Shown here piece after piece: positions 9,152-18,360 of a DNA stretch of 64,000 nucleotides. The stretch is from Alphaproteobacteria bacterium. GTDB taxonomy: Bacteria > Pseudomonadota > Alphaproteobacteria > Thalassobaculales > Thalassobaculaceae. The notes under the pieces are model-generated. The model searched no databases and was not told the origin of the DNA. It was given only the letters and a program-made list of their open reading frames with translations. The position numbers and the translations under genes were made by a program. Position 1 is the first letter of the stretch, and each line of letters opens with the position of its first letter. The stretch spans positions 1 to 64,000 of the forward strand of contig JAJEAR010000001.1 of assembly GCA_022822665.1 (NCBI GenBank). The letters run 5' to 3'.

Positions 9152-9607
9152 ATGGTGCTCTCTGCCGTGCTCGGCCGCACCGTCGAGCAACCGTGGCATG
9201 ACCGGGCCCATGCGTCCGAGGCAAGGGGTGCGCTGGAGACCGTGCGGATCGCGCGCGCCGACGCACCGCGCCGCCGGATGCGCCTGACAACGGACAGGGG
9301 AAGGGACGTGGCCCTTGCCCTGCCCCGCGATGCGGCGCTGGAGGACGGCGCTGTCCTGCATGCGGACGAGAGCCTGATGATCGTCGCCCGCATCGATGGC
9401 GGCCCGCGCCTGCGCCTGACACCGTCTGACGCCGCCTCCGGGCTCCGGCTCGGCTACTTCTGCGGCAATCTGCACTGGAAGGCCGACTTCTGCGGCGGCG
9501 CCATCGTCATTCACATGGACGGGCCGGAGGACGCCTACCGTGCCCGGCTGGCCGATGCGGAAGCGCTCTGCATTTTTTCGGTCGAACGCATGGAGGCCGG
9601 GCAGTGA
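9152..9607 (+). CDS. ureE: Urease accessory protein UreE
   Basis: Nickel metallochaperone for urease. Readable features are the N-terminal MVLSAVLGRTVEQPWHD, the peptide-binding-type segment RMRLTTDRGRDVALALPR, and LGYFCGNLHWKAD, which keeps the dimer-interface His of the GNxHWP motif. There is no His-rich C-terminal tail, so nickel storage is not expected. I chose ATG 9152, preceded closely by GGAGGG; a GTG directly after the amidase stop (9119) would add 11 residues. First urease gene in an unusual order (E-F-AB-C-G-D), overlapping ureF by GTGA. Confidence 0.85.
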   Translation: MVLSAVLGRTVEQPWHDRAHASEARGALETVRIARADAPRRRMRLTTDRGRDVALALPRDAALEDGAVLHADESLMIVARIDGGPRLRLTPSDAASGLRLGYFCGNLHWKADFCGGAIVIHMDGPEDAYRARLADAEALCIFSVERMEAGQ

Positions 9608-10254
9608 GCCTGGATACCCTGCGTGCCCTGCAGCTGGCCGACAGCGGCTTTCCGTCGGGCGCCTTCGCCTATTCATGGGGGATGGAGACCGCCGCGGAAA
9701 ACGGCCGGCTTGAGCGTGCGGGCTTCGGTTACTGGCTCGCCATCGAGATGCTCGGCCGCTGGGCGCAGTTCGACCGGGTCGTGCTGGCGGATGCCTATCG
9801 GGCCGATGACGAACTGGTCGTCGATGCCCGGACCGACCGTCTGTTCATTGCCGAACCGTTGCGGGTCCGGTCGGCGGAGGCCGGGCAGGCGTTTCTCTCG
9901 GCAACGGCGCGCCTGGGCGACCCCGTCGCAGTACGGCTCCGCGGGGCGGTGCTGGACGGGGAGGCCGCCGGGCACCTGCCGGTTGCCCAAGGCGCGGTGT
10001 TCCGGTCCATGGGACTTGACCTTGCTCCGGCACTGGCCGTCTCCGCCCACGCCGCGGCACAGGGACTGGCCGGCGCCGCGGTGCGACTGGGCCTTGTCGG
10101 AGCACTGGAAGCGCAGGGCATCCTGCGGCACCTGCAGCCGGAGCTGGCCCCTTTCACGGCCCCGCCGCCGCCCGGCGCGCTGCCCGGCAGCTTTGCCCCG
10201 ATCTCGGAAATCGCGATGATGCGCCCCGGCGACGGGCGGCTGTTTGCCAACTGA
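9604..10254 (+). CDS. ureF: Urease accessory protein UreF
   Basis: GTPase-regulating accessory protein that works with UreG and UreD to load nickel into apo-urease. It starts with the family hallmark LQLADSGFPSGAFAYSWGMETA and has an all-helical composition; length 216 residues is normal. The C-terminus includes SFAPISEIAMMRPGDGRLFAN, where UreF proteins contact UreG. The GTG start overlaps the ureE stop (GTGA), so the two are translationally coupled. Confidence 0.9.
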   Translation: MSLDTLRALQLADSGFPSGAFAYSWGMETAAENGRLERAGFGYWLAIEMLGRWAQFDRVVLADAYRADDELVVDARTDRLFIAEPLRVRSAEAGQAFLSATARLGDPVAVRLRGAVLDGEAAGHLPVAQGAVFRSMGLDLAPALAVSAHAAAQGLAGAAVRLGLVGALEAQGILRHLQPELAPFTAPPPPGALPGSFAPISEIAMMRPGDGRLFAN

Positions 10255-10264
10255 AGAGACACCC

Positions 10265-10960
10265 ATGAACCTGACCCCGACCGAAATGGACCGACTGGTC
10301 ATCTTCCAGGCGGCCGAACTCGCGCGGCGATATCGAAGTGAAGGCGTGCGCCTGTCGCTGCCCGAGGCCAATGCCCTCATCGCCGACGAAATCCTGCTGG
10401 CGGCCCGGAAGGGGCTGGACCACCCGGCGCTGGTTTCGCTGGGCGGAACGATCCTGACGGCAGAGGAGGTCGAGGCGGGCGTGCCGGACATGCTGCGGAT
10501 GGTCTCGGTCGAGGTCTCGATGGCCGAGGGCACCAAGCTGGTGACGGTCTTCGACCCGATCCCTCCGGGGCCCCGTGCGGCGCCTGCCCCGGGCGAGGTC
10601 ATTGCGCAAGCGGGAGAGATCGAGCTCAACGCCGGGCGCGAGGGCGTCGAGATCGACGTGCTGAACACCGGCGACCGGTCCATCCAGGTCCGGAGCCATG
10701 CCCATTTCTTCGAGGTCAACAGGGCGCTGCGGTTCGACCGGAGAAGGGCCTGGGGCATGCGGCTGGACCGCCCCTCAGGCGGCGGGGAACGCTTCGACCC
10801 CGGGATCGGCCGGCGCGTGCGCCTCGTGCCCTATGCCGGGACGCGCGACATCCACGGGTTTGCCGGTCTGGCCGAGGGCCGGGCGGATGACCCGGCCACA
10901 CGGGAGGCCGCGTTCCGGCGCGCCAGGGATCGCGGGTATCTGGAGGAGGACGCGTCTTGA
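10265..10960 (+). CDS. ureAB: Urease gamma-beta fusion subunit
   Basis: Fused small subunits of urease, 231 residues. Residues 1-100 are the gamma domain (MNLTPTEMDRLVIFQAAELARR ends before the 20th; LSLPEANALIADEIL; VPDMLRMVSVE). After a Pro/Gly linker, residues about 113-225 form the beta domain (GEIELNAGR, VRSHAHFFEVNRALRFDR). Such fusions are known in Helicobacter and some alphaproteobacteria. I took ATG 10265, preceded by GAAGAGAC, rather than the upstream in-frame start. It overlaps the possible TTG start of ureC. The beta domain keeps the SHxHFFEVN motif that contacts UreC. Confidence 0.9.
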   Translation: MNLTPTEMDRLVIFQAAELARRYRSEGVRLSLPEANALIADEILLAARKGLDHPALVSLGGTILTAEEVEAGVPDMLRMVSVEVSMAEGTKLVTVFDPIPPGPRAAPAPGEVIAQAGEIELNAGREGVEIDVLNTGDRSIQVRSHAHFFEVNRALRFDRRRAWGMRLDRPSGGGERFDPGIGRRVRLVPYAGTRDIHGFAGLAEGRADDPATREAAFRRARDRGYLEEDAS

Positions 10961-12660
10961 AAATGGACCGCGGCCAGTACGCGCGCCTCTACGGGCCGAC
11001 CACCGGCGACATGATCTGCCTGGGAGACACGTCCCTGCTGGCGGAGGTCGAACGCGACCACACCCATCCCGGCGACGAACTGACCACCGGGGCCGGCAAG
11101 GTCATGCGCGACGGCGAGGGGTTCCGCACGCGGGGCACCGATGCCGAACGGGCCCTGGACCTGGTCGTGCACAACGCGGTGATCGTCGATCCGGTGCTGG
11201 GGATCATCAAGGCCGACATCGGCGTTCGCCGCGGGCGCATCGTGGGTGTCGGAAAGGCCGGGAACCCGGAGATCATGGCCGGTGTCACGCCCGGTCTGGA
11301 TACCGGACCCAACACGACGATCATGCATGGCGACCGGTTGATCGTGACCCCCGGCGTGATCGAGGCGCACGCGCATTTCCTGTCACCCCAACAGGCGTAC
11401 CATGCGCTGGCCGGGGGCTGCACCACCATGATCGGGATGAGCCCCGGGCCACATTTCGACGTGTCCTGCTCGGGCCCGCATACCCTTGGCCGGCTGATCC
11501 AGGCCTGTGACGAGTATCCGCTCAATTTCGGGTTCCTGGGGCGCGGAAGCTCGAACACCGGCGCGGTGGCGGAGAGTGTTGCGGGCGGCGCGCTCGGGGT
11601 GAAGATCCACGAGGACTTCGGGGCCTCGCCGGCCGTGATCGACGGGTGCCTGCGCGCCGCGGATGCGGCGGATTTCTCGGTCCACATCCACACCGATACC
11701 ATCAACGAGTTCGGGTTCTACGAGGACACCATGGCCGCCGTCGCCGGCCGGACCATTCACATGTACCACACCGAGGGTGCGGGCGGCGGTCATGCGCCCG
11801 ACATCCTCGCCGTGAACGGTTTCGCCAACGTGCTGCCGTCCTCGACCAACCCCACCAACCCCTTCACGCCGGCGGCACTGGAGGAAGGGGTGCCGATGAC
11901 CATGCTGGCCCACGCGATGAGCTACGAGTTGCCGGAGGACGTGGCCTTTGCGGAGGCGCGCATCCGTCCGCAGACCATGGTCGCGGAGGACTTCCTGCAC
12001 GACATGGGTGCGATCTCGATCTTCGCGACCGACACCCAGGGCATGGGCCGGCTGGCCGAGAACGCGACCAAGGCGTTCCAGCTGGCATCGATCATGAAGG
12101 ACCGGACCGGTCGCCTGGCCGAGGAGAAAACGGCCCGAGCCGACAATGAACGCATCCTGCGCTACATGGCCAAGCTGACCATCAACCCTGCGATCGCGGC
12201 CGGAATCGATGCGCATGTGGGCTCGATCGAGCCCGGCAAGATGGCCGACCTGGTGTTCTGGCGCCGCGACCATTTCGCCGCCAAGCCGCAGATGGTGGTC
12301 AAGTCCGGTGAAATCGTCTGGTCAGTCATGGGCGACGGCAATGGCAGCTTCATCGGGGCCGAACCGCTTCTGCACCGGCCGATGTGGGGCGCGCTGGGGA
12401 CCGTGAAGCACCGCCTCGGCGCAACCTTCGCCAGCCGGCTTGCCGTCGACAACGACGTTGCCGGCCGCCTGGGTGTGCAGAAGGAGATCCTGCCGATCAC
12501 CTCGGTCCGGTCCCTTGGCAAGTCCGACATGATCCGCAACCGCGCCTGTCCCGACATTGCGGTCGATCCGGCCACCTTCGAGGTTCGCGCCGATGGTGTG
12601 CTGCTGCAGGCCGAACCCGCAACCCGCGTGCCGCTGGCACGCAGCCATTTCCTGCGATGA
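10957..12660 (+). CDS. ureC: Urease alpha subunit, divergent UreC
   Basis: Catalytic subunit, 567 residues, an amidohydrolase with a dinickel centre. The metal ligands are all visible: HAHF pair ([13 protein letters not shown]), the carbamylated Lys in GVKIHEDFG, the His of [11 protein letters not shown] and [14 protein letters not shown], and the Asp of [11 protein letters not shown]. The flap keeps the catalytic His ([19 protein letters not shown]) but the usual Cys before it is Ala and the next His is also Ala. The normally conserved GTGPA..TTCTPGPW stretch is replaced by a shorter [16 protein letters not shown]. So the enzyme is probably active but divergent, perhaps with altered substrate choice. 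GGAGGAGGA favours the TTG at 10957; ATG 10963 is the alternative. Confidence 0.88.
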   Translation: MKMDRGQYARLYGPTTGDMICLGDTSLLAEVERDHTHPGDELTTGAGKVMRDGEGFRTRGTDAERALDLVVHNAVIVDPVLGIIKADIGVRRGRIVGVGKAGNPEIMAGVTPGLDTGPNTTIMHGDRLIVTPGVIEAHAHFLSPQQAYHALAGGCTTMIGMSPGPHFDVSCSGPHTLGRLIQACDEYPLNFGFLGRGSSNTGAVAESVAGGALGVKIHEDFGASPAVIDGCLRAADAADFSVHIHTDTINEFGFYEDTMAAVAGRTIHMYHTEGAGGGHAPDILAVNGFANVLPSSTNPTNPFTPAALEEGVPMTMLAHAMSYELPEDVAFAEARIRPQTMVAEDFLHDMGAISIFATDTQGMGRLAENATKAFQLASIMKDRTGRLAEEKTARADNERILRYMAKLTINPAIAAGIDAHVGSIEPGKMADLVFWRRDHFAAKPQMVVKSGEIVWSVMGDGNGSFIGAEPLLHRPMWGALGTVKHRLGATFASRLAVDNDVAGRLGVQKEILPITSVRSLGKSDMIRNRACPDIAVDPATFEVRADGVLLQAEPATRVPLARSHFLR

Positions 12661-13262
12661 CCGCCGCCCGCGTGGGCATAGGCGGGCCCGTGGGCTCGGG
12701 CAAGACGGCGCTGATCGAGCGCCTTCTGGAGATCTTCGCCGAAGAGGGCGTGGAAGCCGCCGTCATCACCAACGACCTGGTCACTGACGAAGACGCGGAA
12801 CGCCTGCGCCGCGGCGGGCGCCTGCCACCCGAGCGGATTCTTGCCGTGCAGGCCGGTGCCTGCCCGCACACGGTGATCCGCGAGGACCCGACACCGAACC
12901 TGGCCGCCGCAGACCGGCTGGACCGGCAGTTTCCCGAGCTGGACCTGGTTCTGCTGGAGAGCGGCGGGGACAACCTGGCCTCGACCTTCTCGCTCGACCT
13001 GGTCGACTGGTGGATGTTCGTGATTGACGTCTCCGGCGGCGACGACATTCCCCGCAAGCGTGGACCGGGCGTGGTCAAAAGCGACCTGCTGGTGATCAAC
13101 AAGATCGATCTGGCCCCGCATGTCGGTGTCGACCTTGAAAGGATGTTCGACGAGGCAACGCGGGTCCGTGGCAACGCCCCGGTCCTGGGCACGAACTGCC
13201 GCGCGGGCCAGGGTATCGGCGCGGTGGCCGCACGGATCAGGGACGCCGTGCTGTTCCGGTGA
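12657..13262 (+). CDS. ureG: Urease accessory GTPase UreG
   Basis: SIMIBI-class GTPase that powers nickel insertion, 201 residues. It has the P-loop [15 protein letters not shown], the Mg/metal-switch segment [11 protein letters not shown], the nickel-binding Cys-Pro-His motif ([13 protein letters not shown]), [11 protein letters not shown] as Walker B, and the guanine-specificity NKID in [14 protein letters not shown]. No His-rich N-terminal stretch is present. The ATG overlaps the ureC stop (ATGA). All motifs expected for a functional UreG are intact, which supports the neighbouring divergent UreC being matured with nickel. Confidence 0.95.
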   Translation: MTAARVGIGGPVGSGKTALIERLLEIFAEEGVEAAVITNDLVTDEDAERLRRGGRLPPERILAVQAGACPHTVIREDPTPNLAAADRLDRQFPELDLVLLESGGDNLASTFSLDLVDWWMFVIDVSGGDDIPRKRGPGVVKSDLLVINKIDLAPHVGVDLERMFDEATRVRGNAPVLGTNCRAGQGIGAVAARIRDAVLFR

Positions 13263-14086
13263 ACACGCCGCCCGAGCCGGGCCCGTCCACCTCATCGGGC
13301 GCACTGTCCATGGACCTGGCCATCGGTCTGGGGGCGGACGGGCGCAGCCGTCTCGCGTCTCGCCGGGTTTCCTTCCCCTGGTCCCTGGGCCGCGGATACC
13401 CCGGACCGCCCGGGTCACCGGTCACGCTGATCCCCCAGGTTGCCGGGGCCGGCCTGCTGGCGGGCGACCGGATCGGGCAGCGCATTCGCGTCGAGGACGG
13501 CGCGGCACTGCATCTCGAGAGTGCAGGGGCGATGCTGACCTACGGGACGCCGGGCGGACAGGGCAGCGTTTCGGACTGGTCGATTGATCTGGGGCACGGG
13601 TCGCGGGCGGTGCTGCTCTCGGAACCATACGTGTTGCTCGACAATGCGAACCTGACCCTTCGACAGACGTTCACGCTCCCGCGAGCCTCGACACTGGTTT
13701 CCTGCGAGGGCGTCTGCGCAGCCTCGACGGGGAGGCGGTGCTGGAAATCCGAGACTGTCGTCCGGCGCCCCGACGGCACGACCCTGTTCGAGGACCGTCA
13801 GCAGGTGACCGGAGAGCTGCTGGCCCGGCTCGCCGATATGCCCGGCACCTGGACATCGTTCGGCACGGTGATGGTCCTCTCGGAAGACCCGGACGGCGCG
13901 CTGGGGATCATGACGTCGACGGCGGACAGGCTGGACGACGGCACCTGGACAGGTATCGCGCCGACGCGTGCCGGCGCCGGCGTGTGCGCGCGTGTGGCCG
14001 CCGGGAGCGGCCAGCAGCTTCGCACGGCCCTTCGCAGCCTCGCGCAGGCCGCGTCACGGATCGGCGGTGGGCGCGCCACCGGTTGA
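13259..14086 (+). CDS. ureD: Urease accessory protein UreD (UreH)
   Basis: Scaffold protein for nickel delivery to UreC, 275 residues, beta-rich. The central family block is readable: [50 protein letters not shown]. UreD is the least conserved urease accessory protein, so the position as last gene of the operon and the coupled GTG start (GTGA with ureG) add weight. After it the coding density drops, marking the end of the nitrogen locus. Confidence 0.82.
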   Translation: MNTPPEPGPSTSSGALSMDLAIGLGADGRSRLASRRVSFPWSLGRGYPGPPGSPVTLIPQVAGAGLLAGDRIGQRIRVEDGAALHLESAGAMLTYGTPGGQGSVSDWSIDLGHGSRAVLLSEPYVLLDNANLTLRQTFTLPRASTLVSCEGVCAASTGRRCWKSETVVRRPDGTTLFEDRQQVTGELLARLADMPGTWTSFGTVMVLSEDPDGALGIMTSTADRLDDGTWTGIAPTRAGAGVCARVAAGSGQQLRTALRSLAQAASRIGGGRATG

Positions 14087-14454
14087 AGTGCAACGCTGCC
14101 GGTTCTCCCTATCTGCGCGCAGGTGCTGCCGGCGGAGTCATCGGGCTGGCCAGACGAGCCCTGCCCGGTTTTTAGCCGGTTCTTTTCGGGGTGGAATTTC
14201 ATAACTAACAGAATTCGTTGATTAATATCAGATGAATCGGACGGGATGGGAGCCGCATTTCAAGACCAGTCATCAAACCGAATACGATTTTTTTTCAAAG
14301 TGAGGTCTCTTGCTGACGGATCGCGGCGGCAGATTACCATTTTGAGTCGAAACCGGGGTATCGGTTCGGTCGTAGCGTGGAAGTCTGCCCAAGAAGAGAC
14401 TGAGCATGTCCTCTACCCGACCGAATGAGGGCGTCCGAGATGTCAGTGGCGATG
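14087..14454. other. Non-coding stretch after the urease operon
   Basis: About 370 bases without a supportable gene. A weak CCGG...CCGG hairpin followed by a T-rich run near 14168-14188 could act as a terminator for the urease operon, but the stem is only four pairs. The patch 14190-14340 is clearly AT-richer than its surroundings and marks the start of the mosaic accessory region. Confidence 0.35.
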
Positions 14455-15227
14455 CTAGTGCCGGGGCGGGTCCTGCATCGTGATAATACGACGGGCGGCG
14501 TCGGAATCGTGAGCGATCTCTGCGGCTCTGTGGATGCTGGTCTTGATGGCCTCGTCGAGGAATCGAGTTTCGTCGCGCGATAGGTCGTCGTGAGCGCCCT
14601 GTGCCTTTCTGACACCCGCACCGCCCTTGGTCGCGGTCAACTGGCCGATCCGTCGGAGGACTTGTTCGTCAATACCGTAGCGTTTCGCCGCTGCCTTGCG
14701 GGCGTCTCGGCGCTGTCCCGTCGAGATCTCGAGGACCGTTAGGCAGAAATGGGCCATCGTCGTCAGATGCTCGCGATCGCCGCGATAGCCCAGGCATCGA
14801 TCGAACATGCTGCGGACGTCGGGGTTATCGCAAGACCGCATGTCGGTGGTGCGGGATAGCGTCGCTTTTGCAATTGCACGTAGCCGGAACTCGTCGCATG
14901 AAGGCGAATGGGTCTGGGCCGCAAGAACGTCTGTCCGATGGATGGGTCGAGGTCCTCGATGTCCGCGACATCGAAGTGGAGCCTGAAGCTCTCGGGACCG
15001 CGCGCAATGCCCGCCTCAAACTCCCAAGCGTCGATGTATCTCGCGACTGCGTGACGAGCATCCGATTCGGTTGCGCAGTGCGCTTTCATGGTGAAGCAAA
15101 CGTTCCGGTCGTTGATGACGACATCGAAGGATGGTTCCTCAAGAGAAAGCGGTTTCGCTTGGGAGTAGTCGACCGATGGGCCGTGCTCGACGACGAAGTG
15201 GAGCGCCTTTACGCGGGGATAGGTCAT
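14455..15227 (-). pseudogene. Hypothetical protein interrupted by a frameshift
   Basis: Two overlapping minus-strand frames read as one protein. The first runs from ATG 15227 (MTYPRVKALHFVVEHG) through a beta-rich stretch (FDVVINDRNVCFTMKAHCA) to LQKRRYPAPP. The second picks up with RSCDNPDVRSMFDRC and continues through a helical part to IITMQDPPRH. The break lies at about 14840-14870, where a single-base change would join them. I do not recognise the family. Both halves have the composition of real protein. The gene may be a decayed insertion-era passenger, or intact with a sequencing error. Confidence 0.5.
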
Positions 15228-15731
15228 GGCGGCGGGGACCGTATCACATCTCCTTTTGGAGGCCACACTGCGCACGGTCAGGGGACAATCCGTGCGAAAC
15301 CGGGGTGCCTGGCAAGACTGCCCCATCGGAACAGGCGGCGTATCCCGGATGGTTACGGCGCACCTGCCGGACGACAGATTCCACGGCCTGGTTGAATGGA
15401 CACCAACAGCCGAGCGCTAGGCCGAGACAACGAACCTCTTGCGCATGGCGGCTTGCACGAGTGCGTCCGATCCTGATTGCGGCTTAGCCGCTGGTTTGCG
15501 ATCATTGCGCCTGAGAGACGGCAGTAAGGTCGGACCAGCAACGGCATTGGCGCTTAGACTACAAGTTTGATAGACAACAGCGTGCGTGAGTTGGCAGGAT
15601 CAAGGCAGGGACGGCGATCAGCTACTCAGTCGTCAACTCGCTCAGAGGTGGACAACTTGCGGCTGTTGCAATTGGCAGGACCAGAGCGCAAACGTTATTG
15701 ATGCAAGCGGTTCGATTGTATGGACGTGTTC
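15228..15731. other. Stretch with no recognisable gene
   Basis: Roughly 500 bases between the frameshifted hypothetical gene and the insertion sequence. Short frames exist on both strands but none has a family signature or a believable start. Probably eroded DNA from earlier insertions. Confidence 0.4.
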
Positions 15732-16828
15732 TAGTGCGATGTCCCGCAAATACGTGCAGATAATCGTTCGAGTTTGGCAAAGATCGAGTCGGCCGTGGCG
15801 GCCCAGACGAACCGGGTGGCGTTGGCGTTGTGCTGTTCGATGAAAGCTTCGATCGTCTTGACGAGCTGGGGCACGTTTTCGAACGAGCCGCGCTTGACGG
15901 CACGTTGGCTGATGAGTCCGAACCAGCGTTCCACCTGGTTGAGCCATGACGCCGAGGTGGGGGTGAAGTGGAGATGGTAGCGGGGTCGTTTGGCGAGTCA
16001 GGCTCGCACCTTGGGATGCTTGTGGGTGGCATCGTTGTCGACGACGAGATGGAGGTCGAGTTCGGCGGGCGTCTCCCGATCAATGAGGCGCAGGAAGGCG
16101 AGGAACTCCAGATGACCATGCCGCCTGGAGCAGGTGCCGAGCACCTTGCCGGTGGCCACGTCGAGAGCCGCGAACAGGGTGGTTGTCCCGTGCCGGACGT
16201 AGTCATGGGTGTGGCCTTCGACGTAGCCCAGCCCCATCGGCAGCGTGGGTTGGGTCCGGTCGAGCGCCTAGATCTGGCTTTTTTCATCGACACACAGCAC
16301 CATCGCGTTGTCCGGGGGGTTGAGGTACAGCCCCGTGATGTCACGCACCTTCTCGACGAAGAACGGATCGTTCGACAGCTTGAAGGTCTCGCTGCGGTGC
16401 GGCTTGACGCCAAACAGCGAGAATCAGCGCTGCACGGTACTTTTCGAGACACCCTCGGCCTCGGCCATCAGGCGCACGCTCCAGGCGTTCGCATGGTCGG
16501 GCCTGTCCTGCAGGGCACGGGTGATGAGCCCCGCCACCTTCTCGTCATCGTAGGTCCGGGGCCGTCCGGGGCGCAGCTCGTCGTACAGGCCCTCGACGCC
16601 GCGTTCGAGGAAGCGGCGGTGCTACTTGTTGACCGCCGCCGGCGATGCTCCCACCCGGGCCGCCACATCGGCGTTGGTCCGGCCCTCGGCACAGGAGACG
16701 CTGATGCGGGCGCGCAGCGCCAGTGCATGCGGCATGGACGATGAATTGGTCAACGCCGCCACCTGACTGCGTTGCTCGTCGCTGAGGACCAGGGGTGCAA
16801 GCTGGCGACCGCGTGGCATGAGTGACAC
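15731..16828 (-). pseudogene. IS630-family transposase with four nonsense codons
   Basis: One continuous frame encodes an IS630 transposase: an N-terminal helix-turn-helix (TNADVAARVGASPAAVNK), a linker (GLYDELRPGRPRTYDDEK), and a DDE catalytic domain with [25 protein letters not shown] and the final Glu region QVERWFGLISQRAVKRG. In-frame stops occur at 16622-16624, 16424-16426, 16268-16270 and 15998-16000. By comparison with the family, three replace Trp (TGG to TAG/TGA) and one replaces Gln (CAG to TAG), so all are C:G to T:A transitions. There are no frameshifts. The protein cannot be made, so the element is immobile unless helped in trans. Confidence 0.85.
15734..15759. repeat. Left terminal inverted repeat of the IS630-like element
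   Basis: Begins GTGCGATGTCCCGC and continues AAATACGTGCAG. It pairs imperfectly with 16858-16883. The TAG stop of the transposase frame uses the flanking TA. Confidence 0.75.
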
Positions 16829-16857
16829 TCCTCGCTGGGGATCAGGAGGTCACTATA

Positions 16858-16883
16858 GTTCACGTATTAACGAGACACAACAC
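16858..16883. repeat. Right terminal inverted repeat of the IS630-like element
   Basis: On the minus strand it begins GTGTTGTGTCTCG and continues TTAATACGTGAAC. The TA immediately outside (16884-16885) matches the TA outside the left end. Confidence 0.75.
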
Positions 16884-16901
16884 TAGGGGTAGGTACACAA
16901 T

Positions 16902-17783
16902 ATGGGATTAGCAGATTGGTTCAGGGGCTTTTGTTACAACATTCAGGTAAAGGATGGAGGAACGATATCCACCCGTTACAAGGCGATCACCCGTCGACTC
17001 AACACTGACTTCTGGAGCACTACATCTGATACTTCTCACAGTCTTTACGTAGGTTCCTACGGTCGAAACACGGCTATTGCGGGATTTAGCGATTTGGACA
17101 TGGTGTTTGAATTGCCTGCGGATCTCTACTATCGATATGATAAGCATAGTGGCAATGGCCAATCAGCGTTACTCCAGGCCGTTCGGGCTTCGATGCAAAG
17201 AACCTACTCAAACTCAAACATTGGTGGCGATGGACAAGTTGTTGTTGTCAGTTTCACGGATGGAATAACGTTTGAAGTCGTGCCCGTATTTTCAAATAAT
17301 TCCGGTACATTTACTTTCCCCGACACTAATGGTGGTGGGTCTTGGAAGACAACAAATCCGAGGCCAGAAATTAGAGCTATGCAAACAAGAAACGCATTGT
17401 GCAACGGAAATCTCATTCCTCTTTGTAGAATGATGCGCGCATGGAAGAGAGAGTGGAATGTGCCAATTGGAGGATTGCTGGTAGATACTCTAGCTTATCA
17501 ATTCATTGATGGCTGGAAATACAAGGATAAGTCATATTTTTACTATGATTATATGTGTCGGGATTTTTTTCTGTTCATGAAGAATCAAGGTCGAAATCAA
17601 ACTTATTGGAAAGCTCCAGGCAGCGGACAATTCGTATTTGGAAAGGACTTATTCCAATGGAAAGCTGGGAGATGCTACAACATTGCTCTTGAAGCCATCG
17701 AGTATGAGACAGCAGACCCAAAGCGAGAATGGTCGGCTAAACAGAAATGGAGGGAGATCTTTGGCAATTCATTCCCCGGATAG
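16902..17783 (+). CDS. CBASS CD-NTase (SMODS-domain cyclic oligonucleotide synthase)
   Basis: Nucleotidyltransferase of 293 residues of the cGAS/DncV-like (SMODS) class, which makes a cyclic nucleotide signal on phage infection. The active site is clear: GSYGRNT at 51-57, then SDLDM with Asp64 and Asp66. The third carboxylate position is Glu125 (ITFEVVPVF) where many relatives have Asp. The block GGGSWKTTNPRPEI is typical of the branch that pairs with SLATT proteins. The gene is strikingly AT-rich compared with everything around it, a sign of recent transfer. It overlaps the effector gene by 23 bases. No Cap2/Cap3 genes are present, so this is a minimal type I arrangement. Confidence 0.88.
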   Translation: MGLADWFRGFCYNIQVKDGGTISTRYKAITRRLNTDFWSTTSDTSHSLYVGSYGRNTAIAGFSDLDMVFELPADLYYRYDKHSGNGQSALLQAVRASMQRTYSNSNIGGDGQVVVVSFTDGITFEVVPVFSNNSGTFTFPDTNGGGSWKTTNPRPEIRAMQTRNALCNGNLIPLCRMMRAWKREWNVPIGGLLVDTLAYQFIDGWKYKDKSYFYYDYMCRDFFLFMKNQGRNQTYWKAPGSGQFVFGKDLFQWKAGRCYNIALEAIEYETADPKREWSAKQKWREIFGNSFPG

Positions 17784-18360
17784 TGAGGCCACAGACCCGC
17801 GAGCGGTACTAGAAGGTCAACTGAGAGAGTGCTTCGGTCGTGTGGTTTATTCCCACAAGACTCACGAAAAGTGCGCCGACATTCTTTTGTCGAGATTGTC
17901 TAGAATTAAGGTGTGGCAAATAGCACTGTCTGCAATCACGACTGCTGGATGTATTGCGGTAGTGTTCGGAGTTGGAAAAGTTGGGGCTCTTGTTAGCTTA
18001 CTTGTATCGACTACCTTGCTGGCAATTAACATGTACATCAAAGAGTATGATCTGGGAGAAATAGCACAAAGGCACCGACAAGCAGCGGCAGATCTTTGGA
18101 AAGTACGGGAGAAGTATTTATCCCTTATCACAGATTTGATAATTGGAGAGGAATCCATTCAAAAGCTGCAAGTGGAACGCGACAATCTTCTCGAGGACCT
18201 GCATGCGGTCTATTCTGGCGCTCCTAGCACAACCTATAGTGCATACAGGAAAGCTCAAGAGGCACTGAAGAATCTTGAGGACATGACGTTTTCTGATGAC
18301 GAAATAGATGCTTTCTTGCCAAGAGATCTCAAAAAAACAAGAGTTAGAACTACGCCGTGA
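17761..18360 (+). CDS. CBASS effector, SLATT-domain two-TM membrane protein
   Basis: A 199-residue protein with a hydrophilic N-terminus, two transmembrane helices (about 52-70 IALSAITTAGCIAVVFG and 75-93 GALVSLLVSTTLLAIN) and a long helical C-terminal half. This is the SLATT (SMODS- and SLOG-associating 2TM) layout, probably the SLATT_5-like group. Such proteins are thought to form pores when they bind the cyclic nucleotide and kill the infected cell. No ATG is available in frame. TTG 17761 is favoured because GGAGGGAG (17749-17756) sits just before it inside the CD-NTase gene. AT-rich like its partner, so the two moved together. Confidence 0.82.
   Translation: MAIHSPDSEATDPRAVLEGQLRECFGRVVYSHKTHEKCADILLSRLSRIKVWQIALSAITTAGCIAVVFGVGKVGALVSLLVSTTLLAINMYIKEYDLGEIAQRHRQAAADLWKVREKYLSLITDLIIGEESIQKLQVERDNLLEDLHAVYSGAPSTTYSAYRKAQEALKNLEDMTFSDDEIDAFLPRDLKKTRVRTTP

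Larger units (their letters stand above)
15734..16883 (-). mobile_element. IS630-family insertion sequence, inactivated
   Basis: A complete element of about 1150 bases. The two ends form imperfect terminal inverted repeats: reading inward, the left starts GTGCGATGTCCCGCAAATACGTG and the right GTGTTGTGTCTCGTTAATACGTG in shortened view (17 of 23 positions agree by eye). It is bounded on both sides by TA (15732-15733 and 16884-16885), the target duplication expected of the IS630/Tc1 group. The single transposase gene fills the element but carries four in-frame stops. It sits directly left of the CBASS genes. Confidence 0.8.

Noticed and set aside
15353-15547. 64-codon minus-strand frame beside the IS
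   Set aside because: No recognisable family, start or composition; probably eroded sequence.
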